The position numbers and the translations under genes are program-made. Below the pieces are notes generated by a model that had not been told where the DNA came from, searched no databases, and was given only the letters and a program-made list of their open reading frames with translations. From CAZSCF01 sp964636505 (GTDB taxonomy: Bacteria > Patescibacteriota > Minisyncoccia > Moranbacterales > UBA2206), in assembly GCA_964636505.1 (NCBI GenBank), contig CAZWRY010000003.1:1-64000 (forward strand): DNA of 64,000 nt, given 5' to 3'. Below are positions 59,766 through 64,000 of this stretch, piece by piece. The first letter of the stretch is position 1. The number at the start of each line of letters is the position of its first letter.

Positions 59766-61547
59766 TTATTGCCGATTAGCCCTTCTTCTGTCTATTTCGG
59801 TCAAAAATTGTTTTCTGAGACGAACACTTTGAGGCGTAACTTCCAGAAATTCATCTTCTGCCATAATTTCCAAGCCTCTTTCAATTGACAATTTTAGAGG
59901 TGGGACAAGTTGGATGGCCTCGTCAGCACCAGAAGCACGCATATTGGAAAGCTGTTTACCTTTAATTGGATTAACTGTCATATCTAAACCTTTGGATGAG
60001 TTTCCAATGACCATACCTTCGTAAACCTCAGTACCTGGATCAATATATAAGACTCCCCGATCCTGTAAATTCCAAAGTGAAAATCCCAAGGCCTTACCTG
60101 TCACACAGGAAATCATCGAACCAACATCACGTTTCTTAATTTCTCCAACGTGAGGTCTGTAACCAATAACTCTTGAACAAAGAATCCCTTCTCCGCGGGT
60201 ATCAATAATAAAATCGCTACGATATCCGAGTAGTCCGCGTGTTGGAACCTCAAAAAGCATTCTGATCTGCGAACCTATTTTTTTCATATCCGTCATAATG
60301 CCCTTTCTTTTACCAATTTTTTCAATAACTGTACCTGAATACATTTCAGGCACATCAACTGTCGCCTCTTCAAAGGGCTCTTGTTTTTTCCCATCTATTT
60401 CTTTTACAATAACCTGGGGTTGAGAAACCTGAATTTCATATCCTTCGCGTCGCATATTTTCCATTAGAATTGCCACATGTAATTCCCCTCTTCCATAAAC
60501 TTTGTACGAATCGGCAAAGAAATCAATTTTGAGTCCCACATTGACCTCCAATTCTTTTTCCAAACGTTCACGAATTTGTTTATTGGTCACAAATTTTCCT
60601 TCGCGTCCAGCAAAAGGAGAATTATTAACCATAAAACTAAGGGAAATAGTTGGTTCATCCACCAAGATAGCCGGCAAAGCTTCCTGCTCAGCGTTTTCAC
60701 AGAGCGTTTCACCAATATCAATTGTTGGAAAACCAGAAATCATTACAATATCACCAGCGTAAGCTTCTTGGACCTCTTCTCTTTGCAAGCCCTTGAAAGT
60801 AAAAAGTTTGGTTACTCGGCCCGCTTCAATCTTTCCATCCATTTTTTTAAGAATAAGATTGCTTCCAGTTTTCACTGTACCTTCATAAATTCTACCTACA
60901 GCCAAGCGCCCCAAAAAATTATCGTAACCCAAATTAAAAGGTTGAAAGCGGAAAGGGGCATCTATTTTGGCAGCAGCTAGTTTCACTTTTAAAAGAATGG
61001 TATCCAATAGTGGTGATAAATCATTAGATTCATCATCTAAGTGATTTTTGGCAATGCCTTGTTTGCCAATGGCATAAACAGTAGTAAAATCAAGCTGCTC
61101 GTCCGTAGCTCCCAGATCCAGAAAAAGTTCAAAGACCTGTTCTTGAGCCAAATCTGGATTGGCCGCTGGCTTGTCGATTTTATTAATCACAACAATTGGC
61201 TTTAGGCCAAGTTCCAAGGATTTTTTGAGTACAAATCGAGTCTGTGGCATTGGACCCTCCTGAGCGTCCACAACTAAAAGCACGCTATCAATTGACCTGA
61301 GAACACGTTCCACTTCTGAACCAAAATCGGCATGCCCTGGAGTATCCACAATATTAATTTTTGTGCCACGATAAAAAACGGAGGCATTTTTGGAATAAAT
61401 GGTTATCCCTCGCTCCTTTTCCAAAGCATTTGAATCCATACTCATGTTTTCATCTGATGTCATCCCTGTTTGTTTCATAATGGCATCCGTAAGAGTCGTC
61501 TTTCCATGGTCAACATGAGCGATAATGGCAATATTTCTTATTTCCAT
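59766..61547 (-). CDS. typA: Ribosome-associated GTPase BipA/TypA
   Basis: 593 aa. G1 AHVDHGKTTLTDAI, switch I EKERGITI, G3 DTPGHADFG, G4 NKIDKP, plus domain V/C-terminal GLLGYRSDFIIDTRGEGIL typical of BipA. Translational GTPase of the EF-G family involved in ribosome assembly under stress and cold. Normal length. Promoter TTGCTT-N17-TAGTAT at 61612-61640. Confidence 0.97.
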   Translation of the reverse strand: MEIRNIAIIAHVDHGKTTLTDAIMKQTGMTSDENMSMDSNALEKERGITIYSKNASVFYRGTKINIVDTPGHADFGSEVERVLRSIDSVLLVVDAQEGPMPQTRFVLKKSLELGLKPIVVINKIDKPAANPDLAQEQVFELFLDLGATDEQLDFTTVYAIGKQGIAKNHLDDESNDLSPLLDTILLKVKLAAAKIDAPFRFQPFNLGYDNFLGRLAVGRIYEGTVKTGSNLILKKMDGKIEAGRVTKLFTFKGLQREEVQEAYAGDIVMISGFPTIDIGETLCENAEQEALPAILVDEPTISLSFMVNNSPFAGREGKFVTNKQIRERLEKELEVNVGLKIDFFADSYKVYGRGELHVAILMENMRREGYEIQVSQPQVIVKEIDGKKQEPFEEATVDVPEMYSGTVIEKIGKRKGIMTDMKKIGSQIRMLFEVPTRGLLGYRSDFIIDTRGEGILCSRVIGYRPHVGEIKKRDVGSMISCVTGKALGFSLWNLQDRGVLYIDPGTEVYEGMVIGNSSKGLDMTVNPIKGKQLSNMRASGADEAIQLVPPLKLSIERGLEIMAEDEFLEVTPQSVRLRKQFLTEIDRRRANRQ

Positions 61548-61611
61548 AAAAATTTACTTTAATAAAAACAAAAACCGCCGAGAAGCAGTTTAACAAACTG
61601 TTAGTTTTTTG

Positions 61612-61640
61612 ATACTAACACAGGAAAAACAAAAAAGCAA
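61612..61640 (-). promoter_or_regulatory. Promoter of typA
   Basis: TTGCTT (61635-61640), 17-bp spacer, TAGTAT (61612-61617) on the minus strand. Leader has a small CAGTTT-GTT-AAACTG hairpin. Confidence 0.7.
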
Positions 61641-61660
61641 GATTGAACTTTTAAAATTTT

Positions 61661-62278
61661 CTACAGCAATTGGCTTGTTTTTTTATAATACAAATCAACA
61701 TCTTCAATCCATTTAGCTACGCTTTCCGGATCATGCGTTTCACATGTATTCCCACATTTCCAAATTGCCATTTCAGAAGGAGTTTTGATGTTTTGATCCA
61801 AAAGTTCGCGAATTCTTCCGCCCACCACATTCACGGCCTGCTCGCGATTTCTAAAGCAACTATACCCGGAATCGGTCTGGTTATAACTGCCTCTGTATCC
61901 CCAATAATTAAAGCACTCTCTGCCATTTTTTTCTGGATGATAAATTCCCCAATTGCTTTCTTTTTTAGCAATAGCCACAAGATAGGCAGCTACATTTTTG
62001 TCTTTTTGAACAATAAAGGGAATCATCGTTTCAATAGGATGATTGGCTACCATGCGACTTACTTTTTTTTCAAAATCGGATTTAATTTTAATTTCCATTT
62101 GCAGCGTTTCTTGAATTTGTTTTCCAATTCCGAAAAGAAAAGCACTAAAAGTCAAAGAAAAAATAATTAAAAAAGCCAAAAAAACATCTTCAATATGAGG
62201 TTTCTCAATTTTTACTCTTTTTATTCTTTTGACTATCGTCCCTCTCCAAAAATTCAATTGTTTTTTGATTTTTTCCAT
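61661..62278 (-). CDS. Membrane-anchored wall-enzyme-like protein, paralog 3 of 3
   Basis: 205 aa, shortest of the three. One membrane helix (about 32-55), then the shared module: AIAKKESNWG, ECFNYWGYRG, GYSCFRNREQAV, TPSEMAIWKCGNTCETHDP and WIEDVDLYYKKT. The invariant Glu, Trp/Tyr-rich YWGYRG, paired Cys and terminal W-I-x-D-V-D are conserved across all copies. It has its own promoter and an attenuator-like leader. The extracellular side is likely. Function is inferred to be wall cleavage or binding. Confidence 0.7.
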   Translation of the reverse strand: MEKIKKQLNFWRGTIVKRIKRVKIEKPHIEDVFLAFLIIFSLTFSAFLFGIGKQIQETLQMEIKIKSDFEKKVSRMVANHPIETMIPFIVQKDKNVAAYLVAIAKKESNWGIYHPEKNGRECFNYWGYRGSYNQTDSGYSCFRNREQAVNVVGGRIRELLDQNIKTPSEMAIWKCGNTCETHDPESVAKWIEDVDLYYKKTSQLL

Positions 62279-62295
62279 TTTTACCTTAAATAAAA

Positions 62296-62318
62296 CAAAA
62301 AACGGGCTAGCACCCGCT
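62296..62318 (-). promoter_or_regulatory. Terminator-like hairpin in the leader of paralog 3
   Basis: AGCGGG/CCCGUU stem with a 6-nt loop, followed by T6 on the minus strand, between the promoter and ATG 62278. The upstream AGATGT then AAAAAGAGCGGGTG matches the CAP-gene leader. Confidence 0.75.
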
Positions 62319-62340
62319 CTTTTTACATCTCTGCCTATGT

Positions 62341-62369
62341 ATTATAGCATATTTAAGCCAAAAAATCAA
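62341..62369 (-). promoter_or_regulatory. Promoter of paralog 3
   Basis: TTGATT (62364-62369), 17-bp spacer, TGC-TATAAT (62341-62346) on the minus strand, just after the stop of the upstream gene. Confidence 0.85.
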
Positions 62370-62383
62370 GCTTTTTAAATAAA

Positions 62384-63547
62384 TTATTTTTCCAAAAGAA
62401 TTTTGTTAATCATATCTTCGTCTTGGCAAGAATATTTATTGTCCGGAGAATAATATCTTTTTTTTGGTCCATAGCAGCCGCCATTTTCTTTGTCCAATAC
62501 TCCAAACATCGGCATTAAAAAACCCATATCACGACCCGTGAAATATTTATAGACATTTTTTAATGTTTTGGCGCGAGTGTCCTTATCCATTCTGGCAAAA
62601 ATATCCAGATCATCCGTTTTAATTCCGGTCCAATCCAAATGTAATAAAACATTTTTAGCGTTTTTAGAATATGTTTCATCCCAAAGAAGCGCCCAGCACC
62701 CTCCCCAGCGATCCAAACAGGGGCCCGTTGGAAGGTTGCCATCTTCATCAATTCCTATTCCGCCCTCAATGTAGTCAAACATTGAAATAAATTCTGGGTC
62801 ATTCATTGTCCCCGTTTGTGCTCCGATAATAATATCAATGCCCTTCTTTTTAGCATATTTTCTCATATCCTTGATAACATCGGAAATGCGGTGTGCTCCA
62901 TTGCCTCTTTGCATATAAATCTGACCGAAAGTAAAGCTTTGGATTCCCAAATCCATTGCGCGACGAGTAACATATTCAAGATAGCCACGATATTCGCTGC
63001 TACCGAAATCAGCTTTACAGGAACGCTCCCCCCAAACATTCTGGCTTCCTTCTTGACACATCTTACCAAAATCAAAATAGCGCTGTTCTTCTTCGTTCCA
63101 ATATTTTGCATTTTCTTTAAGCGCCTCGGCCAAAAACATTCCATAAACTACATTTTTTAGAGTTATTCTGTCCATTACATATCCGATAGTTTCAAAATCC
63201 GGAGGCATCATCCAAGTTTCTACCGCTCGATGCAAATAATAACACTCGGAACGATTAATAAGCTTGATATAATCCTCTCGATCCGGATTATACTCGGAGA
63301 GTAAGCCATCAGCTACACAGCCTTGCCGTTTTAATTTGCTCATGGAAACCGGCTGCGGTTTTGGTTTTTCTATTTTACTGAAAGACAAGAGACGTTTTTC
63401 CCTCCTTTCAATCTTTGCAAATTCAATTGCCTTTGGAGTATAGTATTTTTTTTCAATCCAAAGAAGAAAAACTACCAAAAAAGACAATCCGATTATTATT
63501 AGGAAGGCAATTGAGGTTCTGATTTTTTTTTGAAAATCAATTTTCAT
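62384..63547 (-). CDS. Exported/anchored protein of unknown function (barrel-like)
   Basis: 387 aa. One N-terminal membrane helix (about 12-32), then an apparently alpha/beta (TIM-barrel-like) domain with RAMDLGIQSFTFGQIYMQRGN, IDIIIGAQTG and VLLHLDWTGIKTDD strands and about eight Cys. It superficially resembles glycosidase-like or DUF-type barrels, but no family is recognised and catalytic residues cannot be set. -10-like TATAAT lies just upstream near 63570. Confidence 0.6.
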   Translation of the reverse strand: MKIDFQKKIRTSIAFLIIIGLSFLVVFLLWIEKKYYTPKAIEFAKIERREKRLLSFSKIEKPKPQPVSMSKLKRQGCVADGLLSEYNPDREDYIKLINRSECYYLHRAVETWMMPPDFETIGYVMDRITLKNVVYGMFLAEALKENAKYWNEEEQRYFDFGKMCQEGSQNVWGERSCKADFGSSEYRGYLEYVTRRAMDLGIQSFTFGQIYMQRGNGAHRISDVIKDMRKYAKKKGIDIIIGAQTGTMNDPEFISMFDYIEGGIGIDEDGNLPTGPCLDRWGGCWALLWDETYSKNAKNVLLHLDWTGIKTDDLDIFARMDKDTRAKTLKNVYKYFTGRDMGFLMPMFGVLDKENGGCYGPKKRYYSPDNKYSCQDEDMINKILLEK

Positions 63548-63603
63548 CTTTTAGTTTCTTTAGCATATTTCATTATATTACAAAAAAACAAAAAAATCCA
63601 GAT

Positions 63604-63633
63604 AAAAAAACAACCCCGATTCCTCGGGATTGT
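63604..63633 (-). terminator. Intrinsic terminator after the cold-shock gene
   Basis: caaccccga/tcgggattg stem with a 4-nt loop, followed on the minus strand by T7. It lies 16 nt after the stop at 63649. Confidence 0.9.
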
Positions 63634-63648
63634 TTTGTTTTTTCAGGA

Positions 63649-63849
63649 TTATATTCTGGATACTTTGATTGCATTTGGTCCTTTTGGGCTTTCGCCGACT
63701 TCAAATTCAACCGCATCTCCTTCTCTCAAATCATTAAATTGCACTCCTTGCAATTCCTTGGAATGAAAGAAAAGATCCTTGTCGCCGCCTTCCGGGGTAA
63801 TGAAACCAAAACCACGATCAGTCAGCTTTTTGATTGTTCCTTTTGCCAT
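63649..63849 (-). CDS. Cold-shock domain protein
   Basis: 66 aa, the usual length. GTIKKLTDRGFGFITPEGGDKDLFFHSKEL contains RNP-1 (GFGFI) and RNP-2 (DLFFH, pieces quoted), the nucleic-acid-binding motifs of CspA-type proteins. It acts as an RNA chaperone. It has a long structured leader, as known cold-shock genes do. Confidence 0.97.
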   Translation of the reverse strand: MAKGTIKKLTDRGFGFITPEGGDKDLFFHSKELQGVQFNDLREGDAVEFEVGESPKGPNAIKVSRI

Positions 63850-63960
63850 TTTTATAGTAAAAGATTAGTTAAATGCGCACTTGAGGTTTATGACCCGCAG
63901 GGTCATTATGCAAGAAAAGTTCGACTACACTACTTTTGCATGCCACTGTGACACCTTGTA
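63850..63960 (-). promoter_or_regulatory. Structured 5' leader of the cold-shock gene
   Basis: About 105 nt leader. Two hairpins are visible on the minus strand: TGCAAAAGT.../ACTTTTCTTGCA and ATGACCC-TGC-GGGTCAT. Known cspA leaders are thermosensing; whether this one is cannot be told from sequence. Confidence 0.6.
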
Positions 63961-63989
63961 ATGATAGCATATCTAAGGCCTAAAGTCAA
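63961..63989 (-). promoter_or_regulatory. Promoter of the cold-shock gene
   Basis: TTGACT (63984-63989), 17-bp spacer, TGC-TATCAT (63961-63966) on the minus strand. Confidence 0.85.
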
Positions 63990-64000
63990 TGTTTTTACTG

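Overview
This is an A+T-rich stretch of bacterial chromosome that looks like a member of the Candidate Phyla Radiation (Patescibacteria), most likely a Parcubacteria/Moranbacteria-type genome. That placement is inference. It rests on compact genes on nearly one strand, short or missing Shine-Dalgarno sequences, many single-pass envelope proteins of unknown function, exported proteins with SGYAWSSNVGWINFGG-like and ADWTPP-type N-terminal segments, and small GC-rich palindromes inserted in and between genes. TGA is used as a stop (ATGA overlap of the genes at 55391 and 55394) and Trp is TGG, so the genetic code looks standard, unlike Absconditabacteria/Gracilibacteria.

Layout. 1-68: start of a partial ABC-type ATPase gene. 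116-5656: giant surface protein with a seven-repeat propeller and about nine Fn3-like domains. 5817-13179: complete F-type ATP synthase operon (AtpI/Z-like, B, E, F, H, A, G, D, C) ending in a carbonic-anhydrase-like gene. 13342-16342: rsmI-metG-tatD. 16382-21542: membrane hydrolase-like protein, AI-2E permease, M16 protease, NIF3, glyS. 21568-21810: tRNA-Ala(CGC), a broken tRNA piece and a repeated hairpin element. 21834-30300: rarA, tgt, a membrane protein, recO and ileS, the last behind a T-box and a second copy of the hairpin element. 30301-34066: amidase, glycosyltransferase, argS. 34153-36156 (+): smpB, tmRNA, infC (apparently with an AUU start), rpmI, rplT. 36210-49699: envelope region with a papain-like protease, L,D-transpeptidase, two glycoside hydrolases, a transporter, phosphoesterase, beta-helix lipase, CAP protein, thioredoxin-like protein and two members of a paralogous wall-enzyme-like family. 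49810-58266: exported Cys-rich proteins, lgt, a second AI-2E permease, a YdjC-type deacetylase and small membrane proteins. 58426-63849: flavoprotein, typA/bipA, a third paralog, an unknown exported protein and a cold-shock protein.

How it fits together. Translation genes (three aminoacyl-tRNA synthetases plus glyS, IF3, L20/L35, SmpB-tmRNA, RsmI, Tgt, BipA) alternate with genes that build, cut or decorate the cell envelope. Several genes carry clear sigma70-type promoters (TTGACN, 16-17 bp, TATAAT-like). Some have an intrinsic-terminator-like hairpin between promoter and start codon, suggesting leader control. The points most worth follow-up are the T-box with terminator before a type-2 ileS, the hairpin element shared with the tRNA/glyS region, the three-member membrane-anchored paralog family, the shared attenuator-like leaders, the palindromes carried in frame inside metG and argS, and the SmpB-tmRNA-IF3 block.
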